From the NCBI GenBank assembly GCA_963731745.1, contig CAVSWT010000019.1, positions 46,614 to 110,613 on the forward strand: a DNA stretch of 64,000 nt, in the 5' to 3' direction. A model generated the notes under the pieces. That model worked only from the letters and a program-made list of their open reading frames with translations, was not told where the DNA came from and made no database searches. Origin of the DNA: CAVSWT01 sp963731745 (GTDB lineage: Bacteria > Bacteroidota > Ignavibacteria > Ignavibacteriales > Ignavibacteriaceae). Below are positions 35,636 to 46,700 of the stretch, piece after piece. The number at the start of each line of letters is the position of its first letter. The stretch's first letter is position 1. Made by a program: the position numbers and the translations under genes.

Positions 35636-38248
35636 TTAGCTTTTCTCTTTCACTCTTCTTTTCAATTCATTCAATTTATTTAAAGCTTCAACCGGAGTGA
35701 GATTATTAATTTCAATGTCATCAATTTCTTTTCTTATTTTATCATCTTGTATCTCAAACATACTTATTTGATTGTCATCAGAGGATTTTATTTTCTTTAA
35801 TTTTTCTTTTTTCTCTTCATAAGGAGTTAATTCTTTTCCTTCAAGATTTTGAAGAATCTCTTTTGCTCTGTTCGTAACGTACCTTGGAAGCCCTGCCATT
35901 TGTGCAACTTGAATTCCATAACTATGATCAGCACCGCCGGGAGTTACTTTATGAAGAAAAATTACTTTGTCATCGTATTCTCTTACATCAACTTTATAAT
36001 TTCTTATCCGCGGAAAAATTTCAGACATTTCATTTAATTCGTGGTAATGAGTAGCGAATAAAGTTTTTGCAGATACTTCAGGATTTTCATGAAGAAATTC
36101 TGTTATTGCCCAGGCAATTGAAATTCCATCAAAAGTACTTGTGCCTCTTCCAATTTCATCGAGCAAGATTAAACTTTTTTCGGTTGCGTTGTTAAGAATA
36201 TTTGCCGCTTCCTGCATTTCAACAAGGAATGTACTTTCACCTGCAGAAATATTATCGCTTGCACCAACGCGCGTAAAAATTCTATCGACTAAACCAATGT
36301 GTGCTTCTTTAGCTGGAACAAATGAACCGATTTGCGCAAGTAAAATTATTAATCCAATTTGGCGAAGATATACGGATTTTCCTGCCATATTCGGGCCGGT
36401 TAAAATTATAATTTGATTTTCTTCATTATCAAGCTTGCAATTATTTGAAGTGAACTTTTCACCAGGCGGCAAAATTCTTTCTACCACTGGATGACGGCCT
36501 TCAATAATATCTATTTTTTTATCATCACTTAAAATCGGTTTAACATAATTATATTGTTCAGCAGATTCAGAAAAAGAAATGAGACAATCAAGAGTAGCAA
36601 TCATTCTGGCATTTAATTGAATACTTTCTGATTCAGCAGCAACCATTAATCTTACTTCATTAAATAACTGCGATTCAAGTTCATAAATTTTTTCTTCGGC
36701 ATTAAGAATTTTGTCTTCATATTCTTTTAACGCCGGAGTGATAAACCTTTCAGAGTTTACCAGTGTTTGTTTTCTAATATAAGTTTCCGGAACTTTATCT
36801 TTTTGTCCATTGCTTACTTCAATATAGTAACCGAAAACTTTATTAAAATTAACTTTGAGTGTAGAAATGTTTGTCTTTTCTCTCTCGGTTTTTTGAAGAT
36901 TAGCAATCCAATCTTTTCCGTGAAGAGAAATATCCCTTAGCTCATCAAGTTCAATACTAAATCCGCTTTTAATAATTCCGCCGTCGGCAACACTTAACGG
37001 CGGATGATCAACTATTGATGTTTGAATTTTTTCAACAAGTTTATCCAAGGAAGATAAACTTTCTCCAAGCTGAACTAAGGTTTTTACTTGAAAATTTTTT
37101 AATTCATCTTTTAATAATGGAATCTTTTTTAATGAAGTTTTAACTGCGATTATTTCTCTGGGATTTGCTCTGCCTGTACAAACTTTTGAAATTAATCTTT
37201 CAAGATCACCAATTTCTTTTAAATGATTTACAATTCTATTTCTTGAAATTTTATTTGCTAAAAGTTCTTCAACACTTTCCTGCCGCTTTAAAATTAATTC
37301 AAGTTTTTTTAAAGGAGCAGAAATCCATTTCTTCAATAATCTTCCACCCATTGCTGTTTCGGTTTTATCAAGAATAGAAATTAATGAGCCTTCCCTTCCC
37401 CCGTCATTCATCGAAAAAGTAATTTCAAGATTTCTTTTAGTTGAATAATCCAGAGCCATATATTCGGAAGGATTATGAGCAGAAATTTTATTCAAATGTG
37501 AAAGATTTGTCTTTTGTGTTTCTTGCAGATAGTTTAAAATAACTCCGCTAGAAATAATTCCCGCAGTAAAGTTTTCAATTCCAAATCCTTTTAACGTTAC
37601 AGTTTTAAACTGCATTATTAAAAGGTCTTTTGCATATTCAAAATTAAAAATCCAATCATCAATTTTTGTAACTCGTATTGAAGGATTAACTTTTGAAAGA
37701 ATACTTTGGATAAATTCTCTATCTTTTTTCTGGACTAAAATTTCGGAAGGTGAAATCGATTCAATCTGCTGCTGAATTAATTTTGATGGAATTTCAAACG
37801 CGTAAAATTCGCCTGTTGAAATATCGCAAAAAGAAATACCTGTAATATCATCTTTTATACAGATGCTCATCAAATAATTATTCTTTTTATGGTCGAGCAG
37901 CTTATCTGAAAACGCAACTCCCGGAGTGACCACTTCAATCACATCACGCTTAACAATTCCTTTAGCAAATTTTGGATTTTCAACCTGTTCACAAACTGCA
38001 ACTCTAAATCCTGCACGGACTAATTTCGGCAAATAAGTATCAATTGCATGATGCGGGAAGCCGGCAAGAGGAGTATCTTCTGCATTACCATTGTTTCGTT
38101 TGGTTAAAGTAATTCCCAATACTTTGGCGGCAGTTTTTGCATCTTCCTCAAAAGTCTCAAAAAAGTCGCCCACACGGAACAGCAAAATAGTATCCGGATG
38201 AGCTTCTTTAATCTTATAATATTGGGACATTAAAGGAGTTTTATTCAT
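35636..38248 (-). CDS. mutS: DNA mismatch repair protein MutS
   Basis: 870 residues. Recognises base mismatches and small loops and recruits MutL. N-terminal MutS_I domain with LMSQYYKIKEAHPDTILLFRVGDFFETF (contains the Phe-x-Glu motif in RVGDFFETF), then connector, lever and clamp domains. The C-terminal ATPase has Walker A GPNMAGKS near residue 617, STFLVEMQE and DEIGRGTSTFDG, and the final helix-turn-helix dimerisation region. The start ATG 38248 and length match the family. This places a working mismatch-repair gene in an organism whose surface genes carry many indels. Confidence 0.97.
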   Translation of the reverse strand: MNKTPLMSQYYKIKEAHPDTILLFRVGDFFETFEEDAKTAAKVLGITLTKRNNGNAEDTPLAGFPHHAIDTYLPKLVRAGFRVAVCEQVENPKFAKGIVKRDVIEVVTPGVAFSDKLLDHKKNNYLMSICIKDDITGISFCDISTGEFYAFEIPSKLIQQQIESISPSEILVQKKDREFIQSILSKVNPSIRVTKIDDWIFNFEYAKDLLIMQFKTVTLKGFGIENFTAGIISSGVILNYLQETQKTNLSHLNKISAHNPSEYMALDYSTKRNLEITFSMNDGGREGSLISILDKTETAMGGRLLKKWISAPLKKLELILKRQESVEELLANKISRNRIVNHLKEIGDLERLISKVCTGRANPREIIAVKTSLKKIPLLKDELKNFQVKTLVQLGESLSSLDKLVEKIQTSIVDHPPLSVADGGIIKSGFSIELDELRDISLHGKDWIANLQKTEREKTNISTLKVNFNKVFGYYIEVSNGQKDKVPETYIRKQTLVNSERFITPALKEYEDKILNAEEKIYELESQLFNEVRLMVAAESESIQLNARMIATLDCLISFSESAEQYNYVKPILSDDKKIDIIEGRHPVVERILPPGEKFTSNNCKLDNEENQIIILTGPNMAGKSVYLRQIGLIILLAQIGSFVPAKEAHIGLVDRIFTRVGASDNISAGESTFLVEMQEAANILNNATEKSLILLDEIGRGTSTFDGISIAWAITEFLHENPEVSAKTLFATHYHELNEMSEIFPRIRNYKVDVREYDDKVIFLHKVTPGGADHSYGIQVAQMAGLPRYVTNRAKEILQNLEGKELTPYEEKKEKLKKIKSSDDNQISMFEIQDDKIRKEIDDIEINNLTPVEALNKLNELKRRVKEKS

Positions 38249-38511
38249 AGCCTAAATTTAACTTGAATTTAAAGATACCTCAATGATGAAATAATATCAA
38301 TTTCTAAGATATCTAAACTGTTATGAGTATTTTTATTTCTATAAAATCAGATTTAACAATTGAAGATATTGAACCATCTGGCAATTACATAATATAAAGT
38401 ATATTTCGACTTAAATGTTTACAAATATTATTATTTACTGTAAATATTCATTTAATTTATTATATTAACTCAGTCGAGATAAAACCTCCCCATTAAATTG
38501 ATAAGGCATAT

Positions 38512-39231
38512 ATGAAAGAAGAATTCCACAAATGGTTTACTGATTATCTCAGTCGAGAATTCCGTATGCTTGTGTTTGGGCATAGCGGATATCCAATAAT
38601 TCTGTTTCCAACTTCAAAAGCCAAATATTATGAAAATAAAGATTTTAAATTGATTGATTCAGTTTCACATCTAATTGATGCAGGCAGAATTAAAATTTAC
38701 TGTCCTGATGGAATTGATGAAGAAAGCTGGTACAATTATTCAATTCATCCGGCTGATAGGGTTAAGACCCACATAGCTTATGAAAATACAATTCTTTATG
38801 ATGTTATAGAATATGTTAAGCATGATACGGGAAAAGAAAAAGTTGGAGTTGCGGGTTGCAGCTTTGGCGCTTATCATGCTTTAAATTTGGCATTCCGTCA
38901 CCCGGACAAAATTAGCTATGCTATAAGCATGGGTGGTGCTTTTGATATTAAACAATTTATTATGGGTTATTATGATGAAAATTGTTATTTCAATAATCCG
39001 CTCGATTATATGCCTAATCTTCATGATCCATGGTATCTTGACAATATAAGGCAAATGGGAATAATATTAGGTACAGGCGAATGGGATATGTGTCTTGATG
39101 AAAATCTTGCAATGTCAAAAGTTTTAGCTGACAAAGGAATTAATCACTGGCTAGATGTTCGAAGCGGTGTTGGTCACGATTGGCATTGGTGGAGAGAAAT
39201 GTTTCCTTCTTATCTTGAAAAAGTGGGCTGA
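38512..39231 (+). CDS. Alpha/beta-hydrolase esterase, first gene of the ligase cluster
   Basis: 239-residue esterase D-like alpha/beta hydrolase. The nucleophile is Ser117 in GCSFG, the catalytic His is His222 in GVGHDWHWW, and Asp192 or Asp196 (GEWDMCLDEN) is the likely acid. No signal peptide, so it acts in the cytoplasm. The N-terminus (SREFRMLVFGHSGYPIILFPTS) matches the esterase family often annotated beside ATP-grasp genes. Together with the next five genes it forms a compact + strand cluster starting after a 263-base divergent gap. It may remove or add an acyl group from the product, but its substrate is unknown. Confidence 0.8.
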   Translation: MKEEFHKWFTDYLSREFRMLVFGHSGYPIILFPTSKAKYYENKDFKLIDSVSHLIDAGRIKIYCPDGIDEESWYNYSIHPADRVKTHIAYENTILYDVIEYVKHDTGKEKVGVAGCSFGAYHALNLAFRHPDKISYAISMGGAFDIKQFIMGYYDENCYFNNPLDYMPNLHDPWYLDNIRQMGIILGTGEWDMCLDENLAMSKVLADKGINHWLDVRSGVGHDWHWWREMFPSYLEKVG

Positions 39232-39309
39232 GAAAAATCATAATTTATCTTCAAAATTTTACATCATTATTTTTACATTAAATTTTTTAAAAAAATCTTC
39301 AGGTGTTAA

Positions 39310-40263
39310 ATGAAAAAAATTGGAATACTATTCGGGCAGGAAAATACTTTCCCGGGAGCATTTGTTCAAAGAGTAAATCAAAAAAAGGTAGAAGGCATTT
39401 TTGCAGAGTTCGTTCAAATCGATAAAGTTAAGCAAGGTGAATCCTGTGGTTATGATGTTATTATTGATAGAATTTCGCAAGATGTTCCTTTTTTTCGCGC
39501 ATTTTTAAAAAATGCAGCCCTAAGCGGAACTGCAGTAATAAATAATCCATTTTGGTGGAGTGCGGATGAAAAATTTTTCAACAATGCACTTGCAACCAAA
39601 ATTGGGGTAGCTGTTCCTAAGACCGTTATTTTACCATCAAATCAACATCCGCCTGATACATCTTCGGCATCCTTTACAAATTTAGCTTATCCGCTGGATT
39701 GGGAAGCTATATTCGATTATGTTGGATTTCCAGCATACTTCAAACCGTTTGCCGGCGGCGGATGGAAAAATGTCCACCGCATTGATTCATCAAATCATTT
39801 TTACAGAACGTATCACGATACCGGCCAGCTTGTAATGATGCTTCAAGAAGAAATTATTTTTACAGATTATTTTCGCTGTTATTGTTTAGATAGAAAAGAT
39901 GTACACATTATGCAATACGATCCGAAGCAGCCGCATCATCTCCGTTATGTAAAAGGTGAGATGAAAGCTGAAAAAAAATTACTCGACCGAATTAAACAAG
40001 ATTCAATTAAATTAAATAAAGCACTCGGTTATGATTTTAATACAGTCGAGTTTGCAGTTAGAGATGGTATTCCATACGCAATTGATTTTTGTAACCCGGC
40101 ACCCGATGCGGATGTTAAATCGGTTGGCGAAGAAAATTTTGAATGGATAGTAGAGAACGCCGCAAACATGGCCATTGAAAAAGCAAAAAACCATAAGGAA
40201 AATCAAAACAATTTAACCTGGGGCGATTTCATAAAATCATTTGTAAACAATAAGCCATTATAA
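39310..40263 (+). CDS. ATP-grasp ligase (RimK-like)
   Basis: 317 residues of an ATP-grasp fold. The N-terminal pre-grasp domain is MKKIGILFGQENTFPGAFVQRVN. ATP-binding segments are the PAYFKPFAGGGWKNVHRI lysine strand, MLQEEIIFTDYFRCYCLD and the C-terminal metal loop FAVRDGIPYAIDFCNPAPDAD, in which the D..NP.P pattern replaces the usual EIN. Such enzymes form peptide or amide bonds via acyl-phosphate. It is 78 bases after the esterase. Substrate unknown; two further ligase-type genes follow in the same cluster. Confidence 0.75.
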   Translation: MKKIGILFGQENTFPGAFVQRVNQKKVEGIFAEFVQIDKVKQGESCGYDVIIDRISQDVPFFRAFLKNAALSGTAVINNPFWWSADEKFFNNALATKIGVAVPKTVILPSNQHPPDTSSASFTNLAYPLDWEAIFDYVGFPAYFKPFAGGGWKNVHRIDSSNHFYRTYHDTGQLVMMLQEEIIFTDYFRCYCLDRKDVHIMQYDPKQPHHLRYVKGEMKAEKKLLDRIKQDSIKLNKALGYDFNTVEFAVRDGIPYAIDFCNPAPDADVKSVGEENFEWIVENAANMAIEKAKNHKENQNNLTWGDFIKSFVNNKPL

Positions 40264-40355
40264 CTATAATTTGTATACCTGATAGTTATATTTTCTTTAA
40301 ATTTATTTAGAACTTGATGCTCAAAATTATTTTCAATTAATAAGTTATATTATAG

Positions 40356-40376
40356 AGACTCTCTGCTGGAGAGTCT
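40356..40376. repeat. Small palindromic element, first copy
   Basis: Perfect 8-bp hairpin AGACTCTC-TGCTG-GAGAGTCT between the ATP-grasp and ligase genes. Together with the next copy (40427-40447) it resembles a REP-like intergenic palindrome. No coding role. Confidence 0.5.
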
Positions 40377-40426
40377 TAAATCGAAGTCTTATTAAAAAAT
40401 ACAAATTAGACTATATTCATTTATAA

Positions 40427-40447
40427 AGATGCTTCACCGAAGCGTCT
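40427..40447. repeat. Small palindromic element, second copy
   Basis: Hairpin AGATGCTTC-ACC-GAAGCGTCT, 50 bases after the first. Flanks AGAGACTC... and GCGTCTCTA share the GAGAC/GTCTC core, so both look like members of one small repeat family. They may shape mRNA between the two ligase genes. Confidence 0.5.
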
Positions 40448-40466
40448 CTACTTTAGAATAAAATTC

Positions 40467-41579
40467 ATGCAAAAAAAATTATATACATTAGGAATTGAAG
40501 AAGAATTTCAGATCGTTGATCCAGAATCAAGAGATTTACGTTCACACATCCAGGAGATTTTGGAAGATGGTAAAATTATTTTGGCTGAGAATGTTAAACC
40601 TGAAATGCATCAGTCAGTAGTCGAAATGGGAACAGATATCTGTGAAGATATACATGATGCAAGAAAGCAAGTAACCAAGTTAAGAAAAGATTTAGCTGAA
40701 CTTGCAATTAAACAAGGATTAAGAATAGCTGCTGCGGGAACGCATCCGTTTTCTCACTGGAAAGATCAAAAAATTACAGAACATCCTCGTTATAAAACTA
40801 TCATCACAGATATGCAGCAAGTTGCACGTGCAAACTTAATTTTTGGACTTCATGTGCATGTTGGTGTAGATGACCGCGAAACAGCAATTCATATCATGAA
40901 TGCCGCGAGATATTTTTTACCTCATATTTTTGCATTATCAACCAACTCTCCATTTTGGCTGGGAAGAAATACAGGCTTTAAATCATACCGCAGTAAAGTG
41001 TTTGATAGATTTCCAAGAACAGGCATTCCGGATTATTTTAATAGTCTAGCTGAATATGACAATTATATTAATCTATTGATTAAAACAAACTGCATCGATA
41101 ATGCGAAAAAGATTTGGTGGGATATTCGTGCACATCCTTTTTTCGAAACTTTGGAATTCAGAATTTGCGATATACCGATGCGTATAGATGAAACAATTGC
41201 TATTGCAGCAATATGTCAAGCAATAGTTGCAAAGCTTCATAAATTAATAAAACAAAACTTAGGCTTCAGGCTTTATCGACGAGCATTAATTGCGGAAAAT
41301 AAATGGCGTGCTGCACGCTATGGGATATCAGGCAAGTTAATTGACTTCGGCAAAAAGCAAGAAGTAAATTTTCCAGTCCTGATTGAAGAATTACTAGAAT
41401 TTGTTGACGACGTAGTTGATGAATTAGATTCGCGTCATGAATTAAATTATATCCGTCAAATTTTATTGAACGGGACCGGTGCTGACAGGCAGCTGGAAGT
41501 TTGGGAACAATCCTACGACACAAAAAATGTAGTTGATTATATAATTGAAGAAACTCACTTCGGATTAGGAATAAAGTAA
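40467..41579 (+). CDS. GCS2-family carboxylate-amine ligase
   Basis: 370 residues of the glutamate-cysteine ligase 2 (YbdK-type) fold. Diagnostic motifs: YTLGIEEEFQIVDPESRDLRS at residues 6-26, EMHQSVVEMGTDI, AAAGTHPFSHW, and NLIFGLHVHVGV with the ATP-binding His pair. The family forms gamma-glutamyl or other amide bonds with ATP. YbdK has weak glutamate-cysteine ligase activity; true substrates are mostly unknown. It is preceded by the two palindromes and followed by the amidotransferase with 31 bases between, suggesting operon transcription. Confidence 0.88.
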   Translation: MQKKLYTLGIEEEFQIVDPESRDLRSHIQEILEDGKIILAENVKPEMHQSVVEMGTDICEDIHDARKQVTKLRKDLAELAIKQGLRIAAAGTHPFSHWKDQKITEHPRYKTIITDMQQVARANLIFGLHVHVGVDDRETAIHIMNAARYFLPHIFALSTNSPFWLGRNTGFKSYRSKVFDRFPRTGIPDYFNSLAEYDNYINLLIKTNCIDNAKKIWWDIRAHPFFETLEFRICDIPMRIDETIAIAAICQAIVAKLHKLIKQNLGFRLYRRALIAENKWRAARYGISGKLIDFGKKQEVNFPVLIEELLEFVDDVVDELDSRHELNYIRQILLNGTGADRQLEVWEQSYDTKNVVDYIIEETHFGLGIK

Positions 41580-41610
41580 GTATAATTAGCAGAAAGATTT
41601 TTTAAAAAGT

Positions 41611-42438
41611 ATGAAAAAAAATGAAATAAAAGTTGCAGTAATCGATCTATACAATAATGAAAAGAATGAAGGCATTAGATGCATTAAAGAAATAATTGAA
41701 GACTCTAACCGGTCAAACCAGGTTAATGTAACTTATGATATTTATGAAACAAGATACAAAGATGTTATCCCCACAATGGATTATGACATATTTATTTCTT
41801 CAGGCGGAGGAGGCAGCCCGTTTGAGGATCAAGGTAAGCCCTGGGAGAAAAAATATTTTAATCTTTTAGATACTATTTGGGAAAACAATCAAAAACCTGA
41901 TGCAATCAAGAAACACGTTTTCTTCATTTGTCATTCTTTTCAGCTTATGGCTCGCTTTTTCAAATTAGGCGACATTACAGAAAGAGAATTTAAATCTTTT
42001 GGTGTAATGCCGATTTTAAGAACCCAATCAGGCGAGAATGATGCTTTACTGAAGAATTTATCAAATCCATTTTATGCTGCCGATTTTAGAAGATTTCAGG
42101 TGGTTAATCCAAATAAAGAAAGCATCCAACAATTAGGTGCGGAGATTACCTCGGTTGAAATTGTTCCGCCTGGAGAGAATCACCCGCCGGCACTTATGGC
42201 GATGAAAATTTCAAACGAAATATATGGAACTCAATTTCATCCTGAAGCTGATGCAAATAGTATGACTTATCATTTAAAGCAGGAAGAAAATAAAAAGCTG
42301 GTGGTAGATCGATTTGACGAAACCCGGTACAATCAAATGCTTGATTACTTGGAACAGCCTGATAAAATTAAATTGACGAGAAAAACAGTGATTCCAGGAT
42401 TTTTAAATAATGCAATTAATTCTCTTACTGTAAATTAA
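41611..42438 (+). CDS. Class I glutamine amidotransferase
   Basis: 275 residues. GATase1 fold with nucleophile Cys107 (FFICHSFQLM) and His210-x-Glu212 (QFHPEAD), so the glutaminase triad is complete. It supplies ammonia from glutamine, normally to a partner synthetase. No synthetase is fused here, so the acceptor is probably one of the ligase proteins. Five bases separate it from the next gene. The SSGGGGSPFEDQG loop is unusually Gly-rich. Confidence 0.82.
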   Translation: MKKNEIKVAVIDLYNNEKNEGIRCIKEIIEDSNRSNQVNVTYDIYETRYKDVIPTMDYDIFISSGGGGSPFEDQGKPWEKKYFNLLDTIWENNQKPDAIKKHVFFICHSFQLMARFFKLGDITEREFKSFGVMPILRTQSGENDALLKNLSNPFYAADFRRFQVVNPNKESIQQLGAEITSVEIVPPGENHPPALMAMKISNEIYGTQFHPEADANSMTYHLKQEENKKLVVDRFDETRYNQMLDYLEQPDKIKLTRKTVIPGFLNNAINSLTVN

Positions 42439-42443
42439 AAAGT

Positions 42444-43628
42444 ATGATTTCTGAATTAAGAAAAAAATATAATTCTGAATTTACTCAAAAGAAATATGAT
42501 GATTTTTTAAAGGATGTAAATTCAAGCTTAAAGTATCCAGTTGATTTTAGAATTTCAGAAACTCCAGTATTTCTTCCTGATGAATTTGCACTTGAATTAA
42601 TTATAGCCTGTAATGATATCGTTGAACAAATTCAAACCAAAGAATTTAAAGCGAAATCACATGACGCTATCCCAAAGGGATTGGAAGTCCCAAATGAAGA
42701 TGAGCATCCGCTGTTTCTTCAAATCGATTTTGCTGTAACTAAAGATAAAAATGATCATTGTTTGCCAAAACTAATTGAACTTCAAGGTTTTCCCTCTTTA
42801 TATGGATTTCAAAATTATTTTGCTGATAAGATTAAAAATCATTTTAATATTCCGGCTGATTTTACTCCCTATTTTAGCGGATTAACTTCAGAAGAGTATA
42901 AGAATAAATTCAAATCAATTTTGTTAAAAGATAAAAGTCCGGAGAACGTTGTTCTACTTGAAATTCATCCCGAAAAACAAAAAACGAGAATTGATTTCGC
43001 TGCAACTGAAGAACTCACAGGTATAAAAACTGTTTGCTTAACTAAAATTAAAAAGAAAAATAAGCAGCTTTTTTATGAAGATAATGGTAAAGATGTTAGA
43101 ATTGAGCGAATTTATAATCGTGTTATATTCGATGAATTAATCCGCTCGAGAATTAATTATGGATTTGATTTAACTGAACCGCTTGATGTCGAATGGGCAG
43201 GACATCCAAATTGGTTCTTCAAAATAAGCAAACATTCACTCCCCTCACTTAAAGGCAAGTATGTGCCGAGATGTTATTTCTTAAATGAGATCGATGCCTA
43301 TCCGCCTGATCTTCATAATTATGTTTTGAAACCTTTATATTCATTTGCCGGATTAGGTGTGGAGATTGATCTAAACCAAGCCAAGCTTGATGATATTAAA
43401 AATAGAGAGAATTACATTCTGCAGCATAAAATCGAGTATGCACCTGTGATTGAAACACCTGATGGATTCTCAAAGGTTGAAATACGTATGATGTTTTTTT
43501 GGGATGAAAAGCCAATGCTGGTAAATAATTTAGTTCGAATGAGTAAAGGCAAAATGATGGGTGTCGATTTCAATAAAAACAAAACATGGGTTGGATCAAA
43601 CTCTGCTTTTCATAGGGTGAAATCGTAA
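42444..43628 (+). CDS. ATP-grasp-like protein, second ligase candidate
   Basis: 394 residues, no signal peptide. No strong family match comes to mind, but the region YVLKPLYSFAGLGVEIDL, then RENYILQHKIEYAP and KVEIRMMFFWDEKPMLV, has the Lys strand, glycine-loop and metal-coordinating pattern of an ATP-grasp C-terminal half. The N-terminal 150 residues are helical with an LQIDFAVTKD segment. It follows the amidotransferase with five bases and is clearly part of the same operon. Glutathionylspermidine-synthetase-like folds are an alternative. Function not assigned. Confidence 0.55.
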   Translation: MISELRKKYNSEFTQKKYDDFLKDVNSSLKYPVDFRISETPVFLPDEFALELIIACNDIVEQIQTKEFKAKSHDAIPKGLEVPNEDEHPLFLQIDFAVTKDKNDHCLPKLIELQGFPSLYGFQNYFADKIKNHFNIPADFTPYFSGLTSEEYKNKFKSILLKDKSPENVVLLEIHPEKQKTRIDFAATEELTGIKTVCLTKIKKKNKQLFYEDNGKDVRIERIYNRVIFDELIRSRINYGFDLTEPLDVEWAGHPNWFFKISKHSLPSLKGKYVPRCYFLNEIDAYPPDLHNYVLKPLYSFAGLGVEIDLNQAKLDDIKNRENYILQHKIEYAPVIETPDGFSKVEIRMMFFWDEKPMLVNNLVRMSKGKMMGVDFNKNKTWVGSNSAFHRVKS

Positions 43629-43736
43629 CTTTTTTTTAATATCTTTATAGAAGATAGCACAATCTTAAAATTCATTACGTTTTTCTAAAATTATCGTTTA
43701 AAAATCATTTAGATAAATGATTTGGAAAGCTTGAAT

Positions 43737-46700
43737 ATGTTACTTTCATTCAATTCTAAATTAAAAATTAAAAATAAAATAAAATTTGATTTTCACGTTT
43801 CAAAAATAGCACGTGAAAAATATGACTTTGATCAATCTTTATTTTCGATAACAGGTGATTTAGTAATTGCCAATTCATACCAGGCAAGATTATTATCAGA
43901 TAAAATAAATGCGAAAAGAAAAGAACAGGGCATTCACGACGTTGTTGTAACTGCAGGTATGATAAATGCTTTGGGACTTGTACACGAGATATTTCACTAT
44001 CTAATTAGGTTGTATGAAGAAAATGAAAATCCAGGAGTTTTTTCAAAAAGTATAAATCACTTGAGATCTAAAATTGGTGAAGAAAATCTTAACAAAACCT
44101 TGCTCCAATTTGTAAACGAATTCCCCCCGCTGCCCGTTTATAATAAAAATATTTCTGCCGAAGATTATTTAAAAGGCACTACTGAAAACAAACCTAATTC
44201 CGAGATAATTCTTGAAGAAATAATTCTTTTAAATTTGGAAAATATAAATCCGGCAACTGCTTCGCTTGAGGAATTATATTCGGATAAAGATTTTGCTTCT
44301 AAAACCAGCTACATAAATTTGATTGATGAAACTGAAAAATTTTTCCTTACTGAAAAACCGTTTGGAAGCGAGAATCTTTCCTTAATTCATTTTCTAAGAA
44401 AACCTATAATTACTAGCCCTTACAATATTGAAGGCCAGCTTGATTACATTAGAGAAAAATGGGGCGTTTTTATTTATGAAAAATTTCATGACCGTTTATT
44501 AAAAGGCAAAGATTTAATTTATGAAGATGTGAAATTGTTTGTTCAGCATGGCGGTGGAGAAAAAGCAACTCCCCCTGTTCCTGAATATAAATTTGATTAT
44601 GAATTCTTTGAGTCTCTCAAACGAAAACTTGCCCGCGGTGAAGAATTAACAGAAGACGAAATGCGCTTTTATTATTCCGAACCTGAACAGTTTACAGCTG
44701 ATACCGATTGGATGCCGAAGGTAATGATGATAGCAAAAAATATTTTTGTGTGGCTGGATCAGCTTTCTAAAAAATATCAAAGAGAAATAAAAAAACTTGA
44801 TCAAATTCCTGATGAAGAATTAGATCGTTTGGCAGGCTGGAATTTTAATGCCTTGTGGTTAATTGGTATTTGGGAAAGAAGCACTGCCTCAAAAAAAATT
44901 AAGCAGTATACTGGAAATCCGGAAGCTGCTCCATCAGCCTATTCTTTATACGATTACATCATAGCAAACGAACTGGGAGGCGAAGAAGCATTTCTTAATT
45001 TAAAAGCTCGCGCCTTACATCGCGGGATTAAAGTTGCCAGCGATATGGTGCCCAATCATACCGGCATTTATTCAAAATGGGTAGTTGAGAAACCTGACTA
45101 TTTTATCAGCACTGATCAGCCGCCGTATCCATCCTATACATTTTTCGGCGGTAATCTTTCTGATGATCCAAGAGTTGAAGTACGTATTGAAGATAAATAT
45201 TATTCAAAATCAGACGCCGCAGTTGTGTTCCAAAGACGTGATAGCCTTACCGGCGACGTGAAGTATATTTATCACGGAAATGATGGAACGAACATGCCGT
45301 GGAATGATACTGCGCAACTAAATTTACTTAACCCTGAAGCGCGTGAATCACTCATTCAAACCATTATGCATGTGGCAAGAAAAACTTCTATAATCCGTTT
45401 TGATGCTGCAATGACTCTTACTAAAAAACATTACCAAAGATTATGGTTTCCTCAAGCTGGAAGTGCCGGTGCGGTGCCTTCTCGTTCAGACAGCTCAATG
45501 ACGAGAGCACAATTTGATGAGGCCATGCCGGTTGAGTTTTGGAGAGAAGTTGTGGACCGGATAAACAAAGAAATGCCGAACACACTTTTACTCGCGGAAG
45601 CATTTTGGCTGATGGAAGGATATTTTGTTAGAACGCTCGGAATGCATAGAGTTTATAATAGCGCTTTTATGCACATGCTGATGAAGGAAGAAAATGATAA
45701 GTATAAACAGTTGATAAAAAATACTCTGGAATTCAACCCGGAAATATTAAAGCGGTATGTAAATTTTATGAGTAATCCTGATGAGGAAACAGCCGTTAAT
45801 CAATTTGGAAAAGGTGATAAATACTTTGGAATTGCAATGCTGATGGTAACCATGCCAGGCTTGCCGATGTTTGCTCACGGACAGATTGAAGGATTCTCTG
45901 AAAAATATGGAATGGAATACAAACGCGCCTACTATAACGAGTACGTAGATGAGAATTTAGTACGAAGACATGAAGCAGAGATTTTTCCGTTAACACAAAA
46001 ACGGCATCTCTTCAGTCAGGTAAGTAATTTTGAACTTTATGATTTTATTGATGATTATGGAAATGTTGTTGATTCCGTATTTGCATATTCAAATGAAGTT
46101 GACGGTGGGAAATCATTTGTAATATACAATAACTCATATAGTGAATGCAGAGGGTCTGTAAATTTTTCTTCGGAAAAAGTTGTAAACAATAGTAATCCGC
46201 GAAGTAAAAAAATTGCTGAGGCACTTAATATTAATTCCAATTCTGATTATTTCTATTTGGCTAAAGAAAGTAAAACTAACCTGGAATATCTTTTTTCAGG
46301 AAAAAACTTGCACGACTTCGGATGGTATACAACATTAAATCCTTATGAGTATAAAGTCTTTTTAGACTTTAAGGAGATTCATGATACGAGCGGAAAATAT
46401 TGGGAGCTGATCCATTCCTTAGGCGGAAGAGGCGTTCCTTCTATTGAAGAATCATTTAGACAATTAACTTTAGGCCCGCTGCATAATTCTATCAAATCTA
46501 TTCTAAATAATGATACTGCAGATGAATTCAGCAAATTATATATTAATTCTTCGACTAAAAAATCTAAAGATGATAAGATAAAATTAGAAGAGTTTTCACA
46601 TGATGTTATTTCAAAATTTGATTCGATATCTACGCACTTAGATAATTCAACAGGCATTAAGGCTAATAAAAACAATATTGAGAAAGAGATTAGCGATGAA

